Shown piece after piece: positions 21,849 to 32,408 of a stretch of DNA of 50,128 bases (positions are counted from its first letter, which is position 1; the number at the start of each line of letters is the position of its first letter). The notes below the pieces were generated by a model. The model made no database searches. It saw only the letters and a program-made list of their open reading frames with translations, and was not told the origin of the DNA. This DNA is from Chara braunii. Taxonomy: Eukaryota; Streptophyta; Charophyceae; Charales; Characeae. Location: assembly GCA_003427395.1 (NCBI GenBank), contig BFEA01000171.1, forward strand, positions 583,685 through 633,812, in the 5' to 3' direction. Made by a program: the position numbers and the translations under genes.

Positions 21849-22936
21849 GCCTTGGCCAGGGTTGTCGAGCCCCGGCGGGGGTCCGGGGGCCCGGGGGNNN
21901 NNNNNNNNNNNNNNNNNNNNNNNNNNNNNNNNNNNNNNNNNNNNNNNNNNNNNNNNNNNNNNNNNNNNNNNNNNNNNNNNNNNNNNNNNNNNNNNNNNNN
22001 NNNNNNNNNNNNNNNNNNNNNNNNNNNNNNNNNNNNNNNNNNNNNNNNNNNNNNNNNNNNNNNNNNNNNNNNNNNNNNNNNNNNNNNNNNNNNNNNNNNN
22101 NNNNNNNNNNNNNNNNNNNNNNNNNNNNNNNNNNNNNNNNNNNNNNNNNNNNNNNNNNNNNNNNNNNNNNNNNNNNNNNNNNNNNNNNNNNNNNNNNNNN
22201 NNNNNNNNNNNNNNNNNNNNNNNNNNNNNNNNNNNNNNNNNNNNNNNNNNNNNNNNNNNNNNNNNNNNNNNNNNNNNNNNNNNNNNNNNNNNNNNNNNNN
22301 NNNNNNNNNNNNNNNNNNNNNNNNNNNNNNNNNNNNNNNNNNNNNNNNNNNNNNNNNNNNNNNNNNNNNNNNNNNNNNNNNNNNNNNNNNNNNNNNNNNN
22401 NNNNNNNNNNNNNNNNNNNNNNNNNNNNNNNNNNNNNNNNNNNNNNNNNNNNNNNNNNNNNNNNNNNNNNNNNNNNNNNNNNNNNNNNNNNNNNNNNNNN
22501 NNNNNNNNNNNNNNNNNNNNNNNNNNNNNNNNNNNNNNNNNNNNNNNNNNNNNNNNNNNNNNNNNNNNNNNNNNNNNNNNNNNNNNNNNNNNNNNNNNNN
22601 NNNNNNNNNNNNNNNNNNNNNNNNNNNNNNNNNNNNNNNNNNNNNNNNNNNNNNNNNNNNNNNNNNNNNNNNNNNNNNNNNNNNNNNNNNNNNNNNNNNN
22701 NNNNNNNNNNNNNNNNNNNNNNNNNNNNNNNNNNNNNNNNNNNNNNNNNNNNNNNNNNNNNNNNNNNNNNNNNNNNNNNNNNNNNNNNNNNNNNNNNNNN
22801 NNNNNNNNNNNNNNNNNNNNNNNNNNNNNNNNNNNNNNNNNNNNNNNNNNNNNNNNNNNNNNNNGGGGGTCCGGGGGTGAAACCCCTACCCCGGCTTGGG
22901 CCTCGGGGATCCCCCCGTGACAACCCTGGCCTTGGC
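21849..22936. repeat. 8-bp target-site duplication of the hAT-like element
   Basis: GCCTTGGC at 21849-21856 and again at 22929-22936, directly outside the terminal inverted repeats. Confidence 0.85.
21857..22928. mobile_element. hAT-like DNA transposon (mostly an assembly gap)
   Basis: Ends CAGGGTTGTC (21857-21866) and GACAACCCTG (22919-22928) are perfect 10-bp inverted repeats starting CAGGG, the hAT signature, with an exact 8-bp TSD, the hAT length. The visible ends inside are extremely G/C rich. Positions 21898-22864 are Ns (967), so neither true length nor a transposase can be judged. It lies between gag and protease of element D. Confidence 0.82.
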
Positions 22937-22996
22937 CAACGCCTGAAGTGGGGAAGGCAACATTACCACTTCAGCACAAGTAAGAGCGGCTAACAC

Positions 22997-24891
22997 TCAT
23001 ACTGGCCCGCCCGAGGTTTTTCCCTGCGAAGTGCTCGCAAAAGCACCGCCAAGGTTCGAAGATAGTCCCACCATCGTTGGAGAGGCTACCTTCATAGTGA
23101 CCTTCTTGCCTCCACAAGTCCTAGACGTGTGGCCATAATTGCCACAGTTCAGGCAAGTACCCCTAGCAACTCGATCCCTCCACACCTCGTAGTCTAAACC
23201 AAGTTTTACCCATGCGGGTGTTCCTTGGTCGCCTTGACCCTTGGACCGGCCTGCCTTCTGCTTCCGGTCCCCCTAGTATTTTCTTTGATAGGTGCCAGAA
23301 CTCCTCCATCCCAAGTCCCGCTGGCCGCATCTTGCTCTGTGTCTTCCCCATAGTTTGGGAAGTCGTCAATCTCAGTCGCCTAACCATCATGGTGGACGAA
23401 CATGAGTTGGCCTTTCTTCTTCCAGTCTTGCGGAAGTCGCTTCTTCCTACCATCTCCCTGACCCTGATGAGCGGACCCAAGCTTAGCCTCTTTGTCTAAG
23501 GCTTTCTTGCTCAATGTAGTGAAGCTATGGACATCGATGTTGGCCTCGTCCACCAGTTTATTTTGGACGTCTGTGGGCTGACATCGCAAATATGAGGAGA
23601 ACCTGTGGGTCGTAGCGCACACCAGGTTCTATGATCAAACGTTCTATGACGTCTGTCACTTTGCATACAGTCCGGTACCGTTTGGAACAGAGACTGTTAA
23701 TTGCGTCAGTGGCCTTCTTAGCCCCTTGAGGGTGATGCCACCTATTATACACAGCCGTACGAAGTCTTACAACATCCAAGTTCCGACCATAGCCCTGTTG
23801 CTGCACTAACCCGTTTAACCATTGTGTTGCCGATCCCTCTAAAAAGGAGGCAGCGACTATACTTCCTGCTCTGGCCTTGTGAGCTTGTGCCTCACATAGG
23901 TAGGCACAATCCTCAACCAGGTATCCAGGTCCTCATCCTTCTTGTCGCCAGAGAAGGGCTTAGGACTCTGCAAGGGGATCCTGGGCATCCACTGCATGGG
24001 TTGGATTTGCCCACGTGATTGCTGCAGTGGCTGCATAGCCACTGAGACAGGTTGCTGCGTGCTACCTGAGCCTGTCCTGACGATGGCACTGTAGCTGCCA
24101 CCGTCGTTGATGGTACACAAGAAAACTCTTAAGGACTGGACCACTAGCTGCTACTAAACCACCTGTTGGAGGCATGCCAAACATGGGAGAAAAGGAGGGC
24201 CCTACCGGTCACGGCGTCACCGGGGGACCTGCAACCGAAGGGGGAGCTACAGCATACTCAGGCTGCCTCATCACCGGACGAGGAGCCTGTAGCGCAGCCA
24301 GAATCTGGTTCTGGCCAGCCACCAGTTCAGCCAGCACTTCCTGCTGCACAACTTGCGTTTCTGCCACGCAAAGGAGCGAATTACGCAATGCTTGCAACGC
24401 AGGATCAAGTGTTGACTCGTCTAGTGCCTCTAATATACTTAGCTCCTGTCTCCTGCTCCCTAGCCTAGCTTTCTCAATATAGCTCTCTGTCTCCTCTCTG
24501 CTGCCTCTCTCAACTGCCGCTGCAGCTCATCGTGAAGTTCTTCTGCTTGAAGGATCTCATAATCCTCCGGTGTGAGTTGAGTTTGTTGGCTGACTTGCGA
24601 GCCAACAATTTGACTAACAGTACCCTGTGAGATACCCTGACTGACACCTGACGAAGAGGCCTGGGACAAGGCCTGCAACACCGTAGAGGAAGTAGCCATC
24701 GTGACCTCTAAGCTGGCTACTGCTGACCTAGTCCTCCTCAATGTCGCCCTCTCCCTGGCTTCCCTCCGCAGCCTCCTTTCCTCTCCTGGAGCTAACTCTT
24801 GGAAAGTGATCGGTCAATTGAGAGCAGTTCTTCGGGTAACCCTAAGAGGTTCCAGTAGTCGTCCCTCCTTGCTAGTGCCTGCATCGCTCAT
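22997..24891 (-). pseudogene. element D gag
   Basis: I start at the ATG 24891-24889 (MSDAGTSKEGRLLEP), 1.1 kb after the primer site. It has an early in-frame TGA at 24814, an Arg/Glu-rich helical block (ELAPGEERRLRREARE), a Ser/Gln-rich part (to 24460), frameshifts near 24470 and 24145, then the gag core (PKPFSGDKKDEDLDTWLR at about 23930; YNRWHHPQGAKKATDAIN at about 23740). It ends in a perfect zinc knuckle C-x2-C-x4-H-x4-C (CLNCGNYGHTSRTC, about 23153-23112). At least five frame breaks. Confidence 0.78.
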
Positions 24892-26032
24892 CAGCTGCAA
24901 TGTGTGTGATCTAAACTAGAATCCACGCTGAATCCTACCTCAGCATGACACCCAACCGAATATAATATTTTACTAGTTTCGGTCAGCCTGGAGAGAAGTA
25001 GTCAAGTGACAAACAAAAACTAGTGTCATATCTAGAGGTAATACTAATTCTATTTTTAGATTACTCTAGAACAGAATGCATGCAGCACAGAATACTAACT
25101 ATCTGCAGTTGTCTGTTAGTTGTCAGTCAAGCCCGTAACAACTAAATAATCAAAAATAAAATAGTGTCACCTGCAGAGATGCATGCTGGATGGAATATTG
25201 TCTAATTAATTTCTCTGCGAACAGTTACCGGAATCCCCCCTCTCTCTGTGTCCTTCTTGAGTGCTCACTTTGTGTCGACGCCCTGAGCATCTGGTTGAGC
25301 GGCGTGTCTGAAGGTGTGCAATCCAGCCCACCCCTATGCCCCAAGTCTATGTCGAACCTGCCAACCCCTGCACGTTGTTTACCCTCGCATGCAGCGAACC
25401 TTAATCCGGTTTGATCAGGCTGATCAATAGGTAGTTCAAGAACAGCCCCCAAGGTCCTCATGAATTATTTAACGTCGCAGACAGGACGATGATCACAGCC
25501 AGGGTTCAACACCGGAACCCGCCAGCATGCGTGTACTAGTCCCAGCGGGTTGGCATAGTGACCATAACCCAAGTGCTCCGTCCAGGGCCCTTCAGAGGCT
25601 TCGCTCGTCTCCCACCAGCTTGCTGCCCAGGAAGAATGTCGACTCTCAAGGTTGAGCGCTCGCGACACCTCACATTGAGAGGACTCTCAAGACAAAACTC
25701 ACTTCCTCACGGTAAGAAGTAATGAAGAGGGTAGATAAGGAAGAGAGCAACGTACCTCATAATGCTGCCCCCAACCACAGATTTCTCATTGGCAACCTGA
25801 TGTGCATTTATGATGACCGGTCTTTGCCTTGGCACAACAAACAGCGCAATGTAGTTCCACCTCGGCTTGCTCTCATCAACCAGCTTACACCCATAATGTC
25901 ACCACATAGCTTCCTGGCGCGCCCACACGACCCTGGGAAGCCACTCGTTCAACGCCCAAGCCTTATCACTGCCCCACACCTCATGCGAAGCACCAAATAT
26001 TGCGAAGAACAAATGAAGCGCAGTTCGAACCA
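24892..26032 (-). other. element D untranslated leader
   Basis: About 1.1 kb between primer site and gag start. No ORF in it resembles a known protein. It would hold packaging signals in an active element. Confidence 0.55.
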
Positions 26033-26044
26033 GCTCTGATACCA
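26033..26044 (-). other. primer binding site, initiator tRNA-Met
   Basis: The minus strand reads TGGTATCAGAGC, a full 12-base match to the complement of the 3' end of plant initiator tRNA-Met, three bases after an LTR end in ...TTGCA. This fixes both the orientation of element D and its 5' LTR boundary. Confidence 0.92.
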
Positions 26045-26047
26045 AAT

Positions 26048-26514
26048 TGCAAGGAAAATGAGCAATAGATCCAGAATGCACAATCACATTGAAAGCCACA
26101 GAGTATCACAGTGTCCAGAACGTAGCATTGCACCAATATGACACCAATGAAGAATCGTAACACTGAAAACCAATGTCAATGAGAGCTTGCTCTCGCCACC
26201 ACCGACACAAGAGTCCAGGACCTTCTCCCTACTTGGCGCTCGGCGCCCAGCCTACGTCCTACACAGCTACTATCTGCCTACTAATTGACAATGCAACTGT
26301 TGATGTCAGCAGCCAACGAAGTACTTGAAGATGTCGCCCAGACGCAGACCATAGCCAATACCAGGTATGTGCCCTCACATCATCATCATCCTTCTCTCTT
26401 TCCCTCGTCTTACACCCACGTCTTCCCTCTGTACAACCGAAGACCACCTCTGCGCCTCACTGTATGTCCAAGCCCTCAGCCAGCAATGGAGGCTGGGCTA
26501 TGGCACTGCCCTCA
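26048..26514 (-). repeat. element D 5' LTR (upper limit is a minimum)
   Basis: The LTR 3' end is set by the primer site; 26100-26514 is shared with the 3' LTR fragment 19012-19429. The LTR probably extends above 26514, but the other copy is deleted there so the start cannot be placed. Contains GGCGCTCGGCGCC at 26235-26247. Confidence 0.8.
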
Positions 26515-27353
26515 GCAGCGCCCTGCTTCACCACACGACCGCACGTGTGCAGTACCTCGCTCCAGCGCTAGCAGCCAGCACGCGAGCGATTGCTCCAACA
26601 GCGCTGCCGCCAGAGAGCAAGTTCCTGAATGAGCCTCCAGGCAGCGAGCTCTTTCCTATATGGAAAGAGTCTGCCTGCCTCGGCGGCCTGGCTGGGCTGG
26701 GCCTCTGCCCAGAAGCTTCCGGTAGGCCCCAGGAGGCTGTGCCTCTTTTGCAGCTGCTGGGCCTCGTTCGGTTGGGCCTCCCAACTGTCTGTGTGTGAAG
26801 CTGCGATTCTGGCCCAGAGCCTGCAATTCAGGAAAGGCCTGGAGGGCGTGGAATATCTTTGCAGCTCGGCCTGTGTTTCCCTCGACCAACCGGCGTGTCA
26901 CGACTGCCTGGACCCCCAATACAAAATTGACAGAAATGGGCCTCTCGACATTTGTTAGGCCCGCCTTCACTTAGGGCGGGCACATCTGTACCAGGGGCCC
27001 CTTAGGCCTGTCGAGGACCCAGATCCTTGCAAAACCGAGATGCCTAATCCCTTTTCCCCAGGTGAATGAGCCGTGCGATTAATTTGAAGGGGTTTTGCAG
27101 TCACGTCGAAGTTCTTCAGCTAATCCACGGGCTCTAGATGTATGAGTAAGAAGAGGCGTCGAGTAGTCTCATCGGTGATGATTGATCTCCCGTCGGCTAT
27201 CTTCTAATTGACCAGCACAGTGTCCGTCGCGTTTGTCTCCAAGCCGTGTAGACTGCTTCCCGCCATCACTGGAAGCTTTTCTCTCGTGCTATCAGTTGCA
27301 GTTATCGTTATTCCTCCAAAAGTCGTGATATCGTGCAAGGCGAGGCTCGTGTG
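26515..27353. other. probable rest of the element D LTR, then unassigned
   Basis: GC-rich sequence with Leu/Ala-rich chance ORFs. A hairpin GCCCGCC-8-GGGCGGGC lies at about 26959-26981 and could sit near the LTR start. No gene seen until 27354. Confidence 0.4.
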
Positions 27354-27471
27354 ATGGAGAACCCCCTCAGCTGTGAGGAGATGCTGGAGGCTCACTTGGC
27401 GGAAGAGAACCCAATAGAGCCGAACCCGGAGGTGATGGCGATCTTTCTCATAAAATATCCCCATGCATCCC
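27354..27471 (+). CDS. candidate first exon of a host gene, 39 codons
   Basis: ATG at 27354 opens a frame MENPLSCEEMLEAHLAEE.. ending ..IFLIKYPHAS with one base of the next codon, right before a consensus donor (C|GTAAGT at 27472-27477). It is acidic and helix-prone, without signal peptide or membrane segment. Upstream ~150 bases could be its 5' UTR. I do not recognise the protein and found no second exon, so this rests on start, frame and donor only. Confidence 0.45.
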
Positions 27472-27517
27472 GTAAGTTGTATCTGCTAGTCCCTCCCCCT
27501 CTTCATCCCTTTCTTCA

Positions 27518-27566
27518 TCCGTCCCTCCCTCCCTCCCTCCCTCCCTCCCTCCCTCCCTCCCTCCTA
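27518..27566. repeat. (CCCT)n tract
   Basis: About twelve CCTC units directly in the putative intron after the candidate exon. Confidence 0.9.
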
Positions 27567-29028
27567 GCCACTGAAACATATATCCTACGGTTCGTTCATT
27601 TCTTTGACGTCGTGTAAAATGATGGTGCTGTTTTATATATCTTCTGAAGAGCTAATTTAGTGGCAGGTTGGCGAAAAACATGTTTAAGGGAATAGCCACA
27701 TAGGATATCCACGATTGCTCGAAGAATGAGACTACTTACCTTATGTCTGGTAAAATAGTGGTCATTTACTGTGCCATGGGATACTATTCTTCAGCTGATG
27801 ATTCAGATGTTGTGACATGCTTTGATCGGCATTAATGTGTGTTGTGGCCGTGATTATGTGTTGATGATGTCCTGGGATCGTGGGATGTTTTGTTTTTTCT
27901 TTTTCTTTTTCTTTTTTTGAGAAACTGGGTGTATATGGGGATTGATTTACACAATGTTTTCGAGTAAGGAGTGAAGATATCAGAAGGACAGGGGCGACAT
28001 CGTACGTCGAAGCTTGTGTGGATGGTTGATGGAGCGATTGTGAAGACGGAGACGTGTATAGACGACCGCGGGGCTGTAATTATGTGTAGATTAGTCTGAC
28101 GAGGTGATCTGGAAGTATGGGGAGGAGGTGTGAAGAGAGGCATGGTGATCGGCGCGGGGGCTGTAATTATGATTTGTACAATGTGGCGATGGGATTCGAA
28201 GTCAAGTCACTGGTCACTGACGGGGAAAGTGCAAATATGAGAAGATGCATGAGGGTTGAATTTGATTTTTGTGTGAATGATAAAATAAGGTCAGGCGGTT
28301 AGATCGATTCGTTCCTAGCTCAGGGGCGCTTGAAGTGGGAACTCTCCCTAGGTGGGAAAATCGCAGTCAAAAGCATGAGCATGTGAAGGGAGAATATGAG
28401 AAGGGGGGAACATAAATGAGTTGATAGCTTGAGGATGTGAGGGGATGGAGAAAGGTGACAAAGTGATTTGTCAGTGGGACGCTCGAAACATCGCAGGAAA
28501 AGGAACGTGATGGGATCGAGACTGTACAAGGCCAGAATGTTATGAGGTATGGTGTGCTAAGGGAATAGAGGTCTGAGTTGGGAGTTTCTTATGTATTCAT
28601 TGATGATTGAGCACACTCTGGGCCTGGGCAGGGTGGTGTTTAATAACGACGTTGTTAATGACAGGATCATCTTGAATCGGCCGTTCACGCTATTGTTTGT
28701 TTGTTTTGTTTTTTCCCCAATCGTCTCTGAGTTTTGATTGCTTGGTATTGAATTGGATATTTGGCTCTGGTTTTCCGTTTCACCGAAAGCTGCATTTGCC
28801 ATATTCTCAGAATAATCATGAAAGTGTTGTCTCAGTATGTGTCGTCCCCAATGACATGCAAAAAGTTCCCCGTATAGCTGAGTCTCTGCTATGGTGATAA
28901 AGTAGGATGTACAAATGATGATGTACTGTGCCTTAGTCTAAGGATGCTTCCTCGTCAGTGTGTTGGTATGAAACACATTCTTTTGCATGCTGAAGCTATC
29001 AGCTATGTGCTTAATTTAAGCATACTTC
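27567..29028. other. no gene seen
   Basis: AT-rich, with ORFs no longer than expected by chance and no motif. Probably intronic or intergenic. Confidence 0.45.
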
Positions 29029-29041
29029 CACACACACACAC

Positions 29042-29105
<64 letters not shown>

Positions 29106-29111
29106 ACACAC
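29029..29111. repeat. (CA)n microsatellite
   Basis: About 83 bases of CA repeat with two single-base interruptions. Confidence 0.95.
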
Positions 29112-29276
29112 TGAGGGACGATGAGCAGACACTCTGCAAGGAGTTCTGGTAGCTAACTCCGTGTTAAACTCAAAATCGGAAGTCTCAACTTGATACATCA
29201 CAACATACCTCACAAGCATGTGCGACCAGTAAACATTAATCTGGGAATCGCCTAAATACCCAGAATACCAGAAGGT

Positions 29277-29820
29277 CACAATCGAAAAACGTCCAAGGCC
29301 CATTGGACATAAAGTAGAATGTGTCTGGTCCCAGGCCAGTGGCCTAGCTTAGTTGGTTGAGCATCCAAGTGGAGGTCGTGGGTCCAATCCGCCAGGCTCG
29401 CCTGCGGTGGGCTTGGTGTTTACCAGCTGGGATAGTTGGTGCCTGGGTTCCCTTCACCCTCCCTCCTGCCATCCCTTGCTGGGGGTTAGGAGCCTAGGTA
29501 CTACTCCCTCCATTGAGTAGGGTAGATAGACAAAGGATGGGCTAGGGCACGATCGAAAAATGTCCAAGGCCCATGGGACATAAAGAAGAATTTGTCTGGT
29601 ACCAGGTTCGCGGCCTAGTTTAGTTGGTTGAGCATGCATGCAAGTGGAGGTCGTGGGTCCAATCCGCCAGGGTCGCCTGCGGTGGGCTTGCTGTTTACCA
29701 GCTGGGATAGTTGGCGCCTGGGTTCCCTTCACCCTCCCTCCTGCCATCGCTTGCTGGGGGTTAGGAGCCTAGGTACTACTCCCCACCGAGAGCAGGGTAG
29801 ATAGACAAAGGCTTGGCTAC
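29277..29820 (+). mobile_element. two head-to-tail tRNA-derived SINE units (~271 bp each)
   Basis: Units 29277-29547 and 29548-29820 are highly similar along their length. The first has a perfect A box TAGCTTAGTTGG (29345-29356) and a B-box-like GGGTCCAATCC (29380-29390); the second has TAGTTTAGTTGG (29616-29627) and the same B box (29655-29665) plus a 4-base GCAT insertion. The spacing fits Pol III promoters. The absence of poly(A) between units suggests tandem duplication rather than two insertions. Confidence 0.75.
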
Positions 29821-29829
29821 ACCCGTTAG

Positions 29830-30716
29830 GCTGAAGTCGTTCCTGGCATAGATAGTTAGGTAGTGGGAGGTATATTGAGAGAAGCCTTCGACTCCGATAG
29901 CAGCCCTGCCCTTCAACCTGATGAGTGGGAATGGGAGAGCGGGAAACCGATGCACACATGGGGCTACACGGTCAAAGGGGGCTACAGACAATCGACACCA
30001 CAACAGCCGATGGAGCCTGCTATCACTGCAAGATGGACCAGGGACTCGCCCATTGACCCGACTCTAGTTCAGAACGTGCCCTGGCACATGTATTCTAAGA
30101 TTATGCCCACCAACCTTAGATCACTACAGTGTCAGATCCTGCACCGATGTCTCCCCACGCCGGATTGGCTGGTGTCCAGGACCAGCTTGGAACAGAAAGG
30201 GCTGCTTTCCCCCATCTGTTCCTACTGTGGACGAGCTTCACCCCCACTGGGCAGTGGACAACAGCCACAGGCTACAACCTCGGAGACAACAACAAGAACT
30301 CAAGCAGGACTTTCACCCAGGACCAACCTGGCAGACGGTCTCATGGACGAAGAGTGGACCATAAGGAGGCTTCAGAATCTATGTGCTTCTAGAATCAAAG
30401 GTCTCGAGCGTTAGGAGCTGAGTGTTCTTTTCCTGCATAAACGAAGTTGGCCAGCACTAGTCAGTACGATAAATGGGGGAGGGTCGGACATCAATATTAG
30501 GCATCCCAGTATGCACATCAGCACCGGCCTGCGGTCGGTCATCGCAAACTCCCCCTACAGGGTCCAATTGGCTGTGATATGGATGCTATATTGAATAATT
30601 GTAATAATGGGACGCTGGGCCCGCTTCCCAGCAGGTGCTGCTCCCCACCAATAGAAGGAGCCACCCTGGGATAAGGCGACTGCTCCTACCAGCATCTCAA
30701 GCTGTCATATGGGCCT

Positions 30717-30786
<70 letters not shown>
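29830..30786 (+). mobile_element. 5'-truncated LINE copy with poly(A)
   Basis: Plus-strand copy of the same LINE family as B. Only the C-terminal end of ORF2, the 3' UTR and a 66-base poly(A) (30721-30786) are present. Its 3' UTR end matches that of LINE B. Severe 5' truncation is the usual outcome of incomplete target-primed reverse transcription. No clear TSD at the 5' side. Confidence 0.85.
29863..30414 (+). pseudogene. LINE ORF2 C-terminal fragment (zinc-finger end)
   Basis: Contains SLQCQILHRCLPTPDWLVS and LEQKGLLSPICSYCG, matching the LINE B residues SLQWQIAHRCLPTNDWLTT and LEQRGLLLPWCQRC. The first CxxC of the C-terminal zinc finger is intact. After this it diverges into a Thr/Gln-rich tail ending ..RIKGLER. 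No endonuclease or RT domain, so non-functional. Confidence 0.82.
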
Positions 30787-30789
<3 letters not shown>

Positions 30790-30910
30790 AAAAAGAAAAG
30801 AGAGAAGCAAAAAATAAAATATGTTGATTTTCCCATTTTGCTGGGTACTGGGAAAAAAAAAAAAAAAAAAAAAAAAAAGGGAAAAAGAAAAGAGAGAAGC
30901 AAAAAATAAA
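30787..30910. mobile_element. micro-insertion: 34 bases + poly(A), in a perfect 32-bp duplication
   Basis: A 32-base segment starting GGGAAAAAGAAAAGAGAG occurs at 30787-30818 and identically at 30879-30910. Between them lie 34 bases of other sequence (30819-30852) and 26 As (30853-30878). This has the form TSD - short RNA-derived insert - poly(A) - TSD, directly after the LINE tail. Confidence 0.7.
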
Positions 30911-31216
30911 GAAACGCTGTACTGTAATTGTGGTCGCACAAGCTCGGTGAATTAGTTTAAACCTCGTCACTCATATTTATCAGGTCTGAGGTGAGGGTTC
31001 ACTGCTCCATACAAAGTATCAAAAAACTTTTCGCGAAAAGAAAAGAAACGGAAATTCAAAAACAAAAAAGAGTAATGTGACTAATGTCCCTGGTGGGGGT
31101 TCAATCCAGACATCCAGATGGTATCCAGACAGCGGATGCAAGATCTGTCAAGTGAAAACTTGCATATAAGGTTTTCTGAATCCACATCCATGAAATCCTC
31201 TGCAGCAAACACTTAC
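30911..31216. other. sequence after the last helicase exon seen
   Basis: No gene or exon recognised. It should be the next intron of the helicase gene on the minus strand. Confidence 0.5.
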
Positions 31217-31278
31217 CACCTAAGAGATCCTCCGTAACCTCCGTACTTGCAGCTTCCCTTGTGACATCTTCAATGTTG
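31217..31278 (-). CDS. FANCJ: helicase exon completing the DEAH box (FANCJ-like)
   Basis: 62-base exon. Acceptor ATTCTTAG lies just above 31278 and consensus donor G|GTAAGT is at 31216-31211. Its first base completes the His codon of the exon at 42483-42624; it then reads NIEDVTREAASTEVTEDLLG and ends in phase 1. DEAH followed by NIED and an acidic/Ala helix is what follows helicase motif II in the XPD family, closest to FANCJ/BRIP1. The exact fit of phase, residues and both splice sites makes this join strong although the exons are 11 kb apart. Confidence 0.78.
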
Positions 31279-31516
31279 CTAAGAATTAGCAAATGACAGA
31301 AAATACAAGAGAGAAAGGAAGGCAAGAACAATTAAAACAGGCCATGAGATATGGTAATACATGAAGTCACTGTTCAAATTGTCTGCCCAGAACTCCTGAG
31401 AACTTTCGTTGCACCAAACACGTAAACAACCATTAAACCGCCAGCACCTTTCCCAGTTTTTTTTGTTCACCTTGGAGCATGCCAGGAGGTGGCCCCACAG
31501 GGTTGCCACAGCTTCA

Positions 31517-31740
31517 GGGCCCGCTCCAGTATTCATGACATGCAAAAACCCAAAAAAAAAAAAAGAAACAGAGCGGTATATTCCCTGGATACGTTCTTTC
31601 TATGTAATCGCGAGCCGTGGAGAGAGGCCCCGCTCCAGTACTTACGACATGAATAGAAGAAAAAAATATGGCAGTGTATCTTCCCCACTTCTAGAGGAGG
31701 ATTCCTTCTCATTTTGCTCATTTGGAGAGTAGCGGAGCCA
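31517..31740 (+). repeat. tandem ~108-bp duplication, third copy at 50013-50100
   Basis: GCTCCAGTATTCATGACATG (31522) and the variant GCTCCAGTACTTACGACATG (31631) each lead into an A-rich run and a ..GCGGTAT/GCAGTGTAT.. box. The second unit (ATGGCAGTGTAT, TTCTAGAGG, TTTTGCTCAT, GTAGCG) recurs at 50013-50090. Confidence 0.6.
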
Positions 31741-32408
31741 GATTGATCCCCGCCCCTCATCTTTTTTTTTTTTTTTTTTGAGCTCGATTTGCAGTTTCTT
31801 CGGCTGTCCTTCCCACAGCATCGGGCACTGGCCGCGGATACGTTCGGGAGGCGGCTCAAAGGTATTGGTGGTTTGAAGGCCGGTCCTACGGTGGCAAATT
31901 TATGCACGTTAGCATGAAACAGAAATGAATAGGTACCTAGATTCACCACTGCACGCTGCTCTTTAGTCTTCATTGATGATCTTCATGCAAATTGGTCACG
32001 TAAACACAGCGCAATAGAACATCAATTTTCGCCCAAGGGCAGCAACATGCACACCCATGCCTTCTACAACGACACCAGCGACCACAACACAAGCTTGTGT
32101 GCACATAAAATCTCACAACAAAGAAGATCCACACGGACCACATCAAAGCACGACAGAATAATAAGAGACGGAAATCCCCATGTCGCTACTACAGTCTTCA
32201 CCCGAAAATAATGCCTGGGTGTTGTATGCGAATATAACGCTTGACGGGCGTCATTATTCGTTTATAACTTATAACTCAGCCGTTATATTCCATAAATTGG
32301 CGGTGACTTCGGTGGGGCCCTAAATAAAAAAATCATAAAATTAAAAATTCTGTAAGAAAATGTGTTGTCCCAGGACTGGTCCACAGATGAACTTGGGGGC
32401 CTTCCCTC
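31741..32408. other. intron sequence, no feature
   Basis: A T run at 31762-31779 and plain unassigned sequence. Confidence 0.4.

Larger units (their letters stand above)
19012..26514 (-). mobile_element. Ty3/gypsy element D with two LTR copies, integrase deleted
   Basis: Minus-strand element: 5' LTR (26048 to at least 26514), primer site 26033-26044, leader, gag (24891-22997), protease, RT, RNase H, then directly a fragment of 3' LTR (19012-19429). No integrase is present. The two LTR copies match over ~415 bases with scattered substitutions and a 6-base indel. The element hosts two younger insertions, a MITE (20147-20346) and a hAT-like element (21857-22928). Confidence 0.85.

Noticed and set aside
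21805-22993. ORFs of 348-391 aa across the N run
   Set aside because: Made of unknown bases; not evidence of coding.
30697-30970. Phe- and Lys-rich ORFs around 30720-30910
   Set aside because: Translations of poly(A)/poly(T) tails.
31184-31216. A further helicase exon starting after TTTGCTGCAG at about 31200
   Set aside because: It would make a 17-base intron behind the 31217 donor, too short for splicing.
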